Of a stretch of DNA of 11,981 nt, positions 1-6,442 are shown piece after piece. This stretch comes from Cyanobacteria bacterium UBA7694 (GTDB lineage: Bacteria; Cyanobacteriota; Sericytochromatia; UBA7694): the NCBI GenBank assembly GCA_002482705.1, contig DLGM01000260.1:9001-20981 (forward strand), in the 5' to 3' direction. The notes below the pieces were generated by a model. That model saw only the letters and a list, made by a program, of their open reading frames with translations. It made no database searches and had not been told where the DNA came from. Numbering within the stretch: the first letter of the stretch is position 1; each line of letters opens with the position of its first letter. A program made the position numbers and the translations under genes.

Positions 1-2
1 TA

Positions 3-143
3 CAGCTCAAGGTAGAGCCTGATGCTTCTCAGCGCCAGGTATTATCGGACACCCTTTCAACGCTCTTCCGGCTTGAGCAAGATCCTTCAGAGCGTTATGT
101 CCATCACCCAGTGCACAGCTCTGTGCCTGCTCATGGCCACTGA
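3..143 (+). CDS. C-terminal end of an upstream gene, probably glutamyl-tRNA reductase (hemA), partial
   Basis: An open frame enters from the left edge and runs 46 codons to a TGA at 141-143. Its end has the helical, Leu/Arg-rich pattern ending in LSTLFRLEQD that is typical of the C-terminal dimerisation helix of glutamyl-tRNA reductase, followed by a His-rich tail. HemA makes glutamate-1-semialdehyde for tetrapyrrole synthesis, and hemA directly upstream of hemC is a common gene order. The stop overlaps the likely hemC start (ATG at 133) by 11 bases, which suggests translational coupling. The catalytic and NADPH-binding parts lie outside the window, so the identity is an inference from a short tail plus context. 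Confidence 0.5.
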   Translation, partial: QLKVEPDASQRQVLSDTLSTLFRLEQDPSERYVHHPVHSSVPAHGH

Positions 144-1050
144 GTCTTTGTGTCGAGCGGGAACCCGCGGTAGCCCTTTGGCGCTGTGGCAAACGGATCA
201 TGTCTTGCAGTTACTGCGTACGCACCAGCCGCAGATCGTTTTTGAACGCCAAGTGATCAAAACCCAGGGGGATCGCATCCTGGATATCCCCTTGGCCCAA
301 ATTGGGGATAAAGGCCTGTTTACCAAAGAGTTGGAAGTAGCCTTGTTAGCCGGTGATATCGACTTTGCTGTCCATAGCTACAAAGATTTACCCACCCAGA
401 TGCCTTCCGGTTTGGTGATTGGTGCTGTCATTGAGCGGCAAAACCCTCATGATGCGTTGGTTTCGCGTAAATATGGCTCCCTGGCCGATTTGCCTACCGG
501 GGCCTGTATTGGCACTGGCAGCCTGCGCCGACAAATCCAACTGGCGAAGTTACGCCCGGATCTGATTTTTAAAGATTTGCGTGGCAATATTGGGACCCGT
601 CTGGAAAAACTCCACCGGGGAGACTATGATGCGATTATTATGGCTTGTGCAGCGCTCGAACGTTTGGGGATGACAGCTCAAATCACGGAGGAACTCCCCT
701 ATCCCGTGATGTTGCCTGCTGTAGCGCAAGGGGCCATTGCGATCGAATGCCGAGCGGATGATGCCGCCACTTTGAACTTATTGGCTTCGATTCACCACGC
801 TCCCACGGCACTACAGGTTTCGGCTGAACGCGAGTTTTTGCGCGGCCTTGGCGGTGGTTGCGAACACCCTATAGCGGCCCACGCCCTGGTGCATGAACAA
901 ACCATCACCTTATGGGGCTATGTAGCGCGTGCAGACGGCTCTGAGAGCCTGCTGAAACAACGATTGGCTCCGGTGGAGCAAGCGCCCCAACTGGGCCAGG
1001 ACTTGGCCGCAGAAATGTTGACGGCAGGCGCTGCCGATTGGCTTATTTAG
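133..1050 (+). CDS. hemC: Hydroxymethylbilane synthase (porphobilinogen deaminase)
   Basis: HemC polymerises four porphobilinogen molecules into hydroxymethylbilane in the cytoplasm, an early step of heme and other tetrapyrrole synthesis. The protein starts close to the family motif GTRGSPLALWQ. It carries VHSYKDLPT with the catalytic Asp (about residue 85), the substrate-binding GTGSLRRQ and DLRGNIGTR segments, AQGAIAIECR, and LGGGCEHPIAAHA with the Cys (about 243) that anchors the dipyrromethane cofactor. The frame is open back to 22, but ATG 133 gives 305 residues and places the Asp and Cys almost exactly as in E. coli HemC (84 and 242). No clear Shine-Dalgarno precedes 133, which fits coupling to the overlapping upstream gene. 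A TTG at 148 is the alternative start. Confidence 0.95.
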   Translation: MATESLCRAGTRGSPLALWQTDHVLQLLRTHQPQIVFERQVIKTQGDRILDIPLAQIGDKGLFTKELEVALLAGDIDFAVHSYKDLPTQMPSGLVIGAVIERQNPHDALVSRKYGSLADLPTGACIGTGSLRRQIQLAKLRPDLIFKDLRGNIGTRLEKLHRGDYDAIIMACAALERLGMTAQITEELPYPVMLPAVAQGAIAIECRADDAATLNLLASIHHAPTALQVSAEREFLRGLGGGCEHPIAAHALVHEQTITLWGYVARADGSESLLKQRLAPVEQAPQLGQDLAAEMLTAGAADWLI

Positions 1051-1091
1051 ATCGATAGACGCTAAATTTTTCTGAGAGTTGGTACATTCTG

Positions 1092-2108
1092 GTGGCAGCT
1101 AAAAAATATACGGTGGGTGTTTTAGGCGCAACAGGGTTGGTAGGTCGTGAGATCATCAAGACCTTGTCTGAGCGTAAATTTCCAGTCTCACGGCTGATCC
1201 TTTTGGCTTCGGAGCGTTCTGCGGGTACGGTTTTATCGGTAGGTAAAAAGACCCTCACGGTCCAGGTGGCAGAGCCTAAAATATTCAAAGGCATCGATTT
1301 TTTATTTTCCTCCGCTGGAGGCTCTGTCAGTAAGCGTTTGGCATCCCATGCCGTGGATGCGGGTTGTATTGTGATTGACAATACCAGTGCTTTTCGCATG
1401 GAAGAGCATGTTCCGCTTGTGGTACCTGAAGTGAATGCCGAAACCTTGCGCCATCATAAAGGCTTGATTGCCAATCCGAATTGCTCGACGGCCCAACTGG
1501 TCGTGGTGCTTAAACCCTTGCATGATGCTTTTGGCATTAAACGGCTGGTGGTGTCTACCTATCAAGCAGTTTCTGGAGCGGGGAATAAGGCGATTGAAGA
1601 GCTGTATATGCAGTCAGAGCAAGTCTTGAGTGGACAACCCGCCATTCCCCAGGTGCTGCCTTATCCCATTGCCTTTAACGTGATCCCCTTCATTGGTGAG
1701 TTTGAAGCCAATGGTTACACCAATGAGGAAATGAAAATGACCCACGAAGTGGCCAAAATCATGGGTGCTCCGATCCCAACTACGGCAACCTGTGTGCGGG
1801 TCCCTGTTGCCAACGGCCATTCTGAATCAGTCAATATCGAATTTGAGCGTCCGGTCACTCCTGAGCAGGTTCGCCAAGTACTGGCCAATGCGCCGCTGGT
1901 GACCTTGCGCGATGACACCCAATTGCGTCACTTTCCCTATCCCTTAGAAGTTTCTGGACAAGATCAGGTGTATGTGGGACGTATTCGCCAAGATGTATCT
2001 CATCCCTGTGGCATTAACCTCTGGGTAGTGGCTGACAATTTGCGCAAAGGGGCCGCTTTGAATGCGGTTCAAATTGCCGAAACCATGATTGCGATGGGCT
2101 TGGCCTAG
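1092..2108 (+). CDS. asd: Aspartate-semialdehyde dehydrogenase
   Basis: Asd reduces aspartyl-4-phosphate to aspartate semialdehyde with NADPH, the branch point to lysine/diaminopimelate, threonine and methionine. The 338-residue protein begins with a Rossmann GATGLVGRE motif (about 13-20). It has ANPNCST with catalytic Cys131, QAVSGAG (about 158-164), RVPV, and NGHSESVNIEF with the acid-base His243. Length and motifs match the bacterial family throughout. The start is a GTG 41 bases after hemC; no better start exists, since the N-terminal strand begins immediately. The ribosome site is weak (GAGAG further upstream). It is probably co-transcribed with hemC. The frame continues open after the TAG stop; see the next entry. 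Confidence 0.96.
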   Translation: MAAKKYTVGVLGATGLVGREIIKTLSERKFPVSRLILLASERSAGTVLSVGKKTLTVQVAEPKIFKGIDFLFSSAGGSVSKRLASHAVDAGCIVIDNTSAFRMEEHVPLVVPEVNAETLRHHKGLIANPNCSTAQLVVVLKPLHDAFGIKRLVVSTYQAVSGAGNKAIEELYMQSEQVLSGQPAIPQVLPYPIAFNVIPFIGEFEANGYTNEEMKMTHEVAKIMGAPIPTTATCVRVPVANGHSESVNIEFERPVTPEQVRQVLANAPLVTLRDDTQLRHFPYPLEVSGQDQVYVGRIRQDVSHPCGINLWVVADNLRKGAALNAVQIAETMIAMGLA

Positions 2109-2324
2109 TTGCGTTACTCCTATAGTGGTGATGCTTTTCGCCATGCCCGTGAAAAAGCGGGCTTGAGCCGAGTTCAACTAGCTGCTCAAGCCCACGTTTT
2201 TGTTTATGAAGTCATGCATCTTGAAGCGGGCAAACAAGTGCCTCCGAATAAATATTCGGCCCTCATGGCTGTTTTACAACCCTATTTGCCAGCCTTGCGG
2301 CAGCGGGAGTATCGTCGGCCCTAG
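2109..2324 (+). CDS. Small XRE/Cro-type helix-turn-helix protein
   Basis: This 71-residue frame starts with TTG immediately after the asd TAG. About residues 9-55 fit an XRE-type helix-turn-helix: FRHAREKAGLSRVQLAAQA, a short second-helix region, then MHLEAGKQVPP, matching the usual pattern of Arg-Glu-Gly-Leu-Ser, Leu-Ala-x-x-Ala and a Glu-x-Gly-Lys-x-x-Pro turn. A sequence-specific DNA-binding role is inferred from this. The recognition-helix region (HVFVYEVMHLE) is less canonical than usual. There is no separate promoter or good Shine-Dalgarno, so translation probably depends on reinitiation after asd. The stop TAG overlaps the last bases of the convergent moaE stop. What it regulates cannot be seen. 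Confidence 0.7.
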   Translation: MRYSYSGDAFRHAREKAGLSRVQLAAQAHVFVYEVMHLEAGKQVPPNKYSALMAVLQPYLPALRQREYRRP

Positions 2325-2734
2325 TGACCACACTGTTCAATCCAGCTTGAACCGTCACTCCACGTTTCTTTTTTCCAGATGGGCGCTCGTTTTTTGAGTT
2401 CGTCAATGGTGTAATGCAGGGCTTGGAGCCCGGCATGACGATGGGCCGATGCCACGGCAATGGCGACGCTGGCCTCTCCAATCAACAATTTACCCGTGCG
2501 GTGGGCCACGGCGATGGTGTGAACGGGCCATTGGGTTTGGGCTTCGGCAATAATCCGCTCCATTTCTTGGTTGACCATAGGGGCATAACACTCATATTCG
2601 AGAAACAGTACCTCTCGCCCTTGATTGTGGTTGCGGACCACGCCCAAGAAGCTTGCAATCGCTCCACAATGGGGGGCACTTACAGCGGCAATCAAGGTGT
2701 TCAGATCCAGGGGATCAGCAGTGATTGTAATCAT
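2321..2734 (-). CDS. moaE: Molybdopterin synthase catalytic subunit MoaE
   Basis: MoaE is the large subunit of molybdopterin synthase. With thiocarboxylated MoaD it inserts two sulfurs into cyclic pyranopterin monophosphate to make molybdopterin. The 137-residue protein shows the family pattern in order: FLGVVRNHNQG (about 29-39, with the conserved Arg), a LEYECYAPM strand, AVAHRTGKLLIGE, the AHRHAG helix, and the C-terminal DELKKRAPIWKKE with the conserved active-site lysines (about 114-122). Its ATG lies three bases after the moaD stop. The GGAGG ribosome site is formed by the two terminal Gly codons of moaD, so the two are tightly coupled. It is the last gene of its operon and converges on the HTH gene with a 4-base stop overlap. 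Confidence 0.95.
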   Translation of the reverse strand: MITITADPLDLNTLIAAVSAPHCGAIASFLGVVRNHNQGREVLFLEYECYAPMVNQEMERIIAEAQTQWPVHTIAVAHRTGKLLIGEASVAIAVASAHRHAGLQALHYTIDELKKRAPIWKKETWSDGSSWIEQCGH

Positions 2735-2737
2735 GCG

Positions 2738-2980
2738 TTAACCTCCATTTACAGGGGGGATCAGGGCCAATTCGTCGCTGGGAGCAATGGCTGTCTCTGC
2801 CTGGGCATAGGCTTGATTGACGGCCAGTCGGCTGCTGGCTAAAGCCGGAGCTAAAGCGGGCCACTGTTCTGCGATGGCTGTGAGCAGTTGAGCCGCTGTC
2901 TGGGCATTGGCCGAGACGCTGATTGTGGCGCTGCCTGCCAGTTCACGCAACTGGGCAAACAATAAAACTTGAAAGGTCAT
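2738..2980 (-). CDS. moaD: Molybdopterin synthase sulfur-carrier subunit MoaD
   Basis: MoaD is a small beta-grasp (ubiquitin-like) sulfur carrier whose C-terminal Gly is adenylated by MoeB and converted to a thiocarboxylate that donates sulfur to MoaE. The 80-residue protein has the expected short first strand (FQVLLFAQLRELAG), a central helix and the diagnostic DELALIPPVNGG end with the terminal Gly-Gly. Its start ATG overlaps the TGA stop of the preceding glutamine amidotransferase (ATGA overlap). It is therefore the middle gene of a three-gene minus-strand operon. Confidence 0.93.
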   Translation of the reverse strand: MTFQVLLFAQLRELAGSATISVSANAQTAAQLLTAIAEQWPALAPALASSRLAVNQAYAQAETAIAPSDELALIPPVNGG

Positions 2981-3711
2981 AGGGGCTCCTTGGGATGTGT
3001 TAAGAAGTGGCGGAGAATGCTGCGCGCTGCGGACGTGGGATGAAGATGGCTCAGGAGTGTTTCGAGATGGGCTTGTGACAGAAACGTGGCATCCTCAAGA
3101 TAACGCTCTTGGCGGCTGCGGGCGATAATCCGCAGAGTGTCGGGCGTATATTCGGGGTGAAACTGTACACCCAGGGCATTGCCTAAACTAAAGATTTGAT
3201 GCTCCGTGGTGCTGGAGCTGCCCAGCCCTTGGGCTCCGGGAGGCAGGGTGGCGACATGATCCTGATGGCTTTGTAAGGTGCTGCTGCCCGACGGGAAATC
3301 ACGCAGCCACGGGTGTGCCAACCCTTGAGGAGTGAGGTAAACGGGCTGGCACCCGAACTCCCGGTTGTGGGGCAAACGGCTGACCTTTCCACCCAGGGCG
3401 TGGGCCAGAATCTGATGGCCAAAACAGATGCCCAGAATGGGCACTTGGTTTGCATGCACATCACGAATCAGTTGGGCTAAAGCCACCATCCAATCGCGCT
3501 CTTCATAAACGCTGTGCACAGAACCAGAAATGAGCAGGCGGGTAGGGGGGGAGAGTTCCGCTAAATGGGCATAAGTGGCAAGATCCAAGCCGTTAAAATA
3601 ACAATAGCTTGGGGCAAGGCCTTCTGCTTCTAGAAAAGTTTCCCAGTGACTTTGAAAGCTGTAATTTGGATCATCTAAAACGTCAAAAACCCAGAGTGTC
3701 ATGAGGGTCAT
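2977..3711 (-). CDS. Class I glutamine amidotransferase domain protein
   Basis: A stand-alone type 1 glutamine amidotransferase of 244 residues. The nucleophile elbow ILGICFGHQ holds Cys96, and VQFHPEY holds His185 and Glu187, so the Cys-His-Glu triad for hydrolysing glutamine to ammonia is complete. An ISGS turn at about 61-64 fits the oxyanion region, and SHQDHV at about 148-153 is a typical substrate-pocket segment. It resembles the GMP-synthase-like family of free-standing domains (YfeJ type) whose acceptor substrates are mostly unknown. It overlaps moaD by 4 bases, so it is translated with the molybdopterin synthase genes, but a functional link is not established. A second in-frame ATG at 3702 is an equally possible start; no strong ribosome site distinguishes them. 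Confidence 0.85.
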   Translation of the reverse strand: MTLMTLWVFDVLDDPNYSFQSHWETFLEAEGLAPSYCYFNGLDLATYAHLAELSPPTRLLISGSVHSVYEERDWMVALAQLIRDVHANQVPILGICFGHQILAHALGGKVSRLPHNREFGCQPVYLTPQGLAHPWLRDFPSGSSTLQSHQDHVATLPPGAQGLGSSSTTEHQIFSLGNALGVQFHPEYTPDTLRIIARSRQERYLEDATFLSQAHLETLLSHLHPTSAARSILRHFLTHPKEPL

Positions 3712-3720
3712 TATACGTCA

Positions 3721-3743
3721 AAGGAGCCCCTGAAGGGCTCCTT
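3721..3743. terminator. Stem-loop between the decarboxylase and amidotransferase genes
   Basis: A perfect 9-bp inverted repeat, AAGGAGCCC / GGGCTCCTT, with a 5-base loop lies between the decarboxylase stop and the amidotransferase start. It is placed as a terminator for the decarboxylase, but only three Ts follow it in that direction, so termination may be partial or the hairpin may serve as an mRNA-stabilising or processing structure. One arm contains a perfect Shine-Dalgarno sequence paired with its complement. Confidence 0.5.
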
Positions 3744-3761
3744 GGGTGTTGCTGACGTGCT

Positions 3762-5282
3762 TTATGCGACTACGCGGATGGTATTGAGGCGCACGTCTTC
3801 AGGGCCGTTGATAAAGCCTCCATAGGCATACACTTGTTGGATATAATCGACCAGATCTTGGGTGATGCGTTCGCCGGGCACCAAAATCGGAATCCCCGGC
3901 GGATAGGGAGAGACAATTTCGGTGCAGATACGCCCGGCTGACTGAGCAAAGGGAATGCGGTCGGTGTCCGCATAAAAGGCTTCCCGTGGGGTCATGACCG
4001 TAGGCGGCAGATCGGGCAAATCCATTTGTGTGCTCAGGGGGTGCAGGGTGGGCGGTAAACCTTCGCTGCGAATTTGGTCAGCAATCGCTTGGAAGGCCTT
4101 TACCAGCCGCTGCATATCCCGTTCACTGTTGCCCATGGTGACAATTTCGAGCACATTGGTAAGGGTCGCCATTTCTGACTGAATCTGGTGGCGCTCGTTG
4201 AGCAGATCGAGGCAATCAAAGCCCGAAATGCCCAAGCCCGCAGCGTTGACAGTGACTTTGGTCAGGTCGATATTATAGACGCCTGGATGCCCAATTCGCT
4301 CGGGGCCAAAACAATAGATGCCGGGAATTTGATTTAATTCGTGACGGGCCCAATTGGCCAATTGCAAAGTCCGGCTCAGATGTTCTTGGCCGTGGAGGGC
4401 CATTTGACGGCGGGCCACATCCAGAGAGGCCATCAGCACATAAGAGGGGCTGGTGCTCTGGACAATTTGTAACACTTTTTTCACGCGGTTGACGTCAACC
4501 AGGCCACTATTGACGTGTAACATCGAAGCCTGGGTCATACCGGCAATCGTTTTGTGGGTTGATTGCACGACCATGTCAGCGCCTGCATCGACGCCTGACA
4601 GGGGCAAATCGGGGTGGAAGTGGAGGTGGGGGCCGTGGGCTTCGTCTACCAGCATCGGGCGGCCATGGGCATGGCAGATATCAACAATGGCCTTGAGATC
4701 CCCCGTTACCCCATAATAAGTGGGGTTGACGACCAAGAGGGCTTTGGCATCTGGGTGCTGGGCAAAGGCTGCTTTGACATTCTCTGGGGTGACCCCATGA
4801 TCGATGCCCAGCTCTTTGTCCCACACGGGCTTGAGGTAAATGGGGATGGCCCCGGTCATGAGAATTCCGGCAATCACGGATTTATGCACGTTGCGCGGAA
4901 TCAGGATCTTGTCACCGGGGTTGCAAACCGTCAAAATCATGGTGTGATTGCCGCAACTAGAGCCATTGACCAAGAAGAAGGAGTAGTCTGCTCCATATGC
5001 TTGAGCGGCCAACTCTTGAGCTTCTTTGAGCACGTGTTCCGGGTCATGCAGGTTATCAACTTCGGGTAATTCACAGAGATCAATACGGAACATATTGGGG
5101 CCGACCAATTCCATGAACTCAGGATCAATGCCATGCCCATATTTGTGCCCTGGGGTATGAAAAGCCACCATGTCTTTGGTGATATAACTGCGCAAGGCCT
5201 CAAAGAAAGGGGCTCGGCTTTGGGGGTTAAAGAGAAGCGGGTCTGTGACTGGGGGCAATACGGGGGCAACGGCGTCGTTCAT
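3762..5282 (-). CDS. PLP-dependent Orn/Lys/Arg decarboxylase
   Basis: A fold-type I, group III decarboxylase of 506 residues that removes the alpha-carboxyl of a basic amino acid (arginine to agmatine, lysine to cadaverine or ornithine to putrescine), feeding polyamine synthesis or acid resistance. Visible features are FHTPGHKYG (41-49), NGSSCGNH at the cofactor phosphate site (about 106-113), LVDEAHGPHLHFH with the pyridine-binding Asp213, and STHKTIAGMTQ with Lys244 as the Schiff-base lysine. The C-terminal domain (about 448-506) carries GRICTEIVSPYPPGIPIL. It lacks the N-terminal wing of the E. coli inducible enzymes and resembles the shorter Bacillus SpeA type, so arginine is a reasonable but unproven substrate. 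The ATG has an AAGGA ribosome site 7 bases upstream. Confidence 0.93.
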   Translation of the reverse strand: MNDAVAPVLPPVTDPLLFNPQSRAPFFEALRSYITKDMVAFHTPGHKYGHGIDPEFMELVGPNMFRIDLCELPEVDNLHDPEHVLKEAQELAAQAYGADYSFFLVNGSSCGNHTMILTVCNPGDKILIPRNVHKSVIAGILMTGAIPIYLKPVWDKELGIDHGVTPENVKAAFAQHPDAKALLVVNPTYYGVTGDLKAIVDICHAHGRPMLVDEAHGPHLHFHPDLPLSGVDAGADMVVQSTHKTIAGMTQASMLHVNSGLVDVNRVKKVLQIVQSTSPSYVLMASLDVARRQMALHGQEHLSRTLQLANWARHELNQIPGIYCFGPERIGHPGVYNIDLTKVTVNAAGLGISGFDCLDLLNERHQIQSEMATLTNVLEIVTMGNSERDMQRLVKAFQAIADQIRSEGLPPTLHPLSTQMDLPDLPPTVMTPREAFYADTDRIPFAQSAGRICTEIVSPYPPGIPILVPGERITQDLVDYIQQVYAYGGFINGPEDVRLNTIRVVA

Positions 5283-5320
5283 GGTGGATCCTTGCTAGCT
5301 GAAAAGCTTGAGTTATCTTT

Positions 5321-5349
5321 ATTATATCGCGTTTTCTGTGGGAGTTTAA
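5321..5349 (-). promoter_or_regulatory. Putative sigma70-type promoter of the decarboxylase gene
   Basis: On the minus strand a perfect TATAAT (5326-5321) sits about 40 bases upstream of the decarboxylase ATG. A weak -35 element, TTAAAC (5349-5344, 3 of 6 matches), lies 17 bases further up. The -35 overlaps a short direct repeat, ACTTAAACTTAAACT, which could hold an operator. It was called by eye from position and consensus. Confidence 0.5.
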
Positions 5350-5706
5350 GTTTAAGTTATTAACTTTGGAGGGCTTATCTCTGTAATCAATGTCACATGT
5401 AAAATGAAGCTCAGGTTAAGCAGCCAAAGGCCGTGGTGGTCAGCTCTTGATGCAGCACGTCATTATAACAAGAAGTGTGGATTTAGAGGGAGTATATTTG
5501 AAAGGTTAAGCTTTGGTTATTAACCTTGGGTTGTTTTTGTGTGGTTATAATCAGTTAAAAATAATTGTAATAATTAATCTTTAAGCATAATAGCTGTTTT
5601 TGTTGTGTTGCTTTGTTTCTGAGGCCTTGGTTTGAAATGGCCCGAATAGGGTGGAGTTCAGCAGGGTTTGAGCCATGATTGCAGAATTGTGAGGGGTTAA
5701 AAAAGG
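5350..5706. other. AT-rich intergenic region with repeated AGGTTAAGC and TTATTAAC motifs
   Basis: No gene can be supported here; all frames on both strands are short and interrupted. The stretch is clearly richer in A and T than its surroundings. It holds the 9-mer AGGTTAAGC at 5413-5421 and 5503-5511, with a third copy at 5704-5712 that runs into the terminator arm. A near-identical 13-mer pair, TTATTAAC(T/C)TTGG, lies at 5357-5369 and 5517-5529, and a perfect 8-bp inverted repeat AAGGTTAA/TTAACCTT at 5502-5509 and 5520-5527. A plus-strand TATAAT near 5544 has no matching -35 element. It may be regulatory DNA for the decarboxylase or degraded sequence next to the rearranged region on the right. 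Confidence 0.45.
5502..5527. repeat. Perfect 8-bp inverted repeat AAGGTTAA/TTAACCTT
   Basis: Arms at 5502-5509 and 5520-5527 are perfect reverse complements around a 10-base centre. The dyad lies about 220 bases upstream of the decarboxylase start and shares its left half with the AGGTTAAGC repeat. The size and symmetry suit a dimeric regulator site, but no cognate protein is identified. Confidence 0.4.
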
Positions 5707-5737
5707 TTAAGCCCCAGGATGTTGATCTGGGGCTTAA
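5696..5737 (-). terminator. Rho-independent terminator downstream of the permease gene
   Basis: On the minus strand an 11-bp perfect stem, TTAAGCCCCAG / CTGGGGCTTAA (5737-5727 with 5717-5707), closes a 9-base loop and is followed within two bases by a six-T run. It lies about 35 bases after the permease stop codon. Stem, loop and U-tract are all as expected for an intrinsic terminator. Confidence 0.85.
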
Positions 5738-5771
5738 ACGGGGAAATTTGTAGGGCTAGAAAGTGAAGACG

Positions 5772-6401
5772 CTACATCTTTTTAGCCGTACGTGGATCCA
5801 GCAGATCGCGCAAGCCATCTCCCATGAGGTTAAAGGCGATGACAACCATGGTAATGGCAATGCCCGGAAACGTCAGCGTCCAAGGAGCTGTACGAATGAA
5901 GTCTTTGGCATTGCTGAGCATGGTGCCCCATTCCGGCGTGGGGGGCTGGGCCCCTAACCCCAAGAAGCTCAGGCCTGCTGTTTCAAGAATTGCGGCCCCA
6001 ATGCCCAGGGTGGCCTGTACAATCAACGGCGACAGACAATTGGGCAAAATATGAGTGGCAATAATCCGGGTATGGCCAGAGCCCAGGGCTTGAGCCGCTT
6101 CAATGTATTCTTGATTGCGTACCTGCAACGTGGTTGATCGCAGCAGGCGCGCATACAGAGGAACGTTGACGACCCCGATTGCAATCATGGCATTGGTAAG
6201 GCCTGGGCCTAAAATTGCCACAATCAAGATCGCCAACAAAATACTGGGGAAAGCCAACAGGATATCAATCACCCGCATGAGTATTTCCCCTAATACCCCA
6301 CCAAAATAACCGGCAATAACACCGATCAGGGAACCGATCACGAGGGCAATGCCCACGGAAATCAGTCCCACCTGTAGCGAGACGCGTGCCCCGTAGACCA
6401 C
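5772..6401 (-). CDS. DppC/OppC-type ABC transporter permease, 5'-truncated (probable gene remnant)
   Basis: This is the inner-membrane permease subunit of a dipeptide/oligopeptide/nickel ABC importer. The surviving part is the full membrane-permease domain: YGARVSLQVG, several hydrophobic segments, the EAA loop (EYIEAAQALGSG followed by HILPN, about residues 101-122) that contacts the ATPase, GLSFLGLGAQPPTPEWG, and the terminal FNLMGDGLRDLLDPR. Family members are about 280-300 residues. This frame has 209 and lacks the first membrane helix and the following loop. Homology can be followed upstream of the nominal GTG at 6401 to RDVFSR (about 6419), then stops abruptly; an in-frame stop lies at 6447-6449. 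There is no ribosome site at the GTG and no partner permease, ATPase or binding protein nearby. It is probably non-functional. Confidence 0.8.
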   Translation of the reverse strand: MVYGARVSLQVGLISVGIALVIGSLIGVIAGYFGGVLGEILMRVIDILLAFPSILLAILIVAILGPGLTNAMIAIGVVNVPLYARLLRSTTLQVRNQEYIEAAQALGSGHTRIIATHILPNCLSPLIVQATLGIGAAILETAGLSFLGLGAQPPTPEWGTMLSNAKDFIRTAPWTLTFPGIAITMVVIAFNLMGDGLRDLLDPRTAKKM

Positions 6402-6404
6402 CCG

Positions 6405-6430
6405 GCTAAAAACGTCACGACGATTTTGGA
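6405..6430. other. Inferred rearrangement or assembly junction
   Basis: Minus-strand permease homology ends at about 6419 in the middle of a conserved block. The plus-strand coding frame of an unrelated protein opens only after a TAA at 6407-6409. Two interrupted genes meeting within about 20 bases indicate a deletion, inversion or insertion endpoint, or a misjoin in assembly. No insertion sequence or target duplication is visible. Confidence 0.5.
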
Positions 6431-6442
6431 TCTTATCGGATT

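Noticed and set aside
22..132. Longer hemC N-terminus from the ATG at 22 or at 97
   Set aside because: This stretch is the tail of the upstream (probable hemA) gene in another frame, and HemC residue numbering fits the start at 133.
151..156. TGTCGA inside the start of hemC as a second ECF42 site
   Set aside because: It falls in coding sequence, has no matching -10 box, and the 6-mer is expected several times by chance in this window; similar copies occur inside other genes.
4614..5069. Long plus-strand open frame opposite the decarboxylase
   Set aside because: It lies entirely antisense to a clearly conserved enzyme and has no recognisable motifs; it is a shadow of biased codons.
5537..5549. 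Plus-strand TATAAT as a promoter for a small RNA
   Set aside because: There is no -35 element at a usable distance, no downstream gene, and the only downstream hairpin has its T-tract on the other strand.
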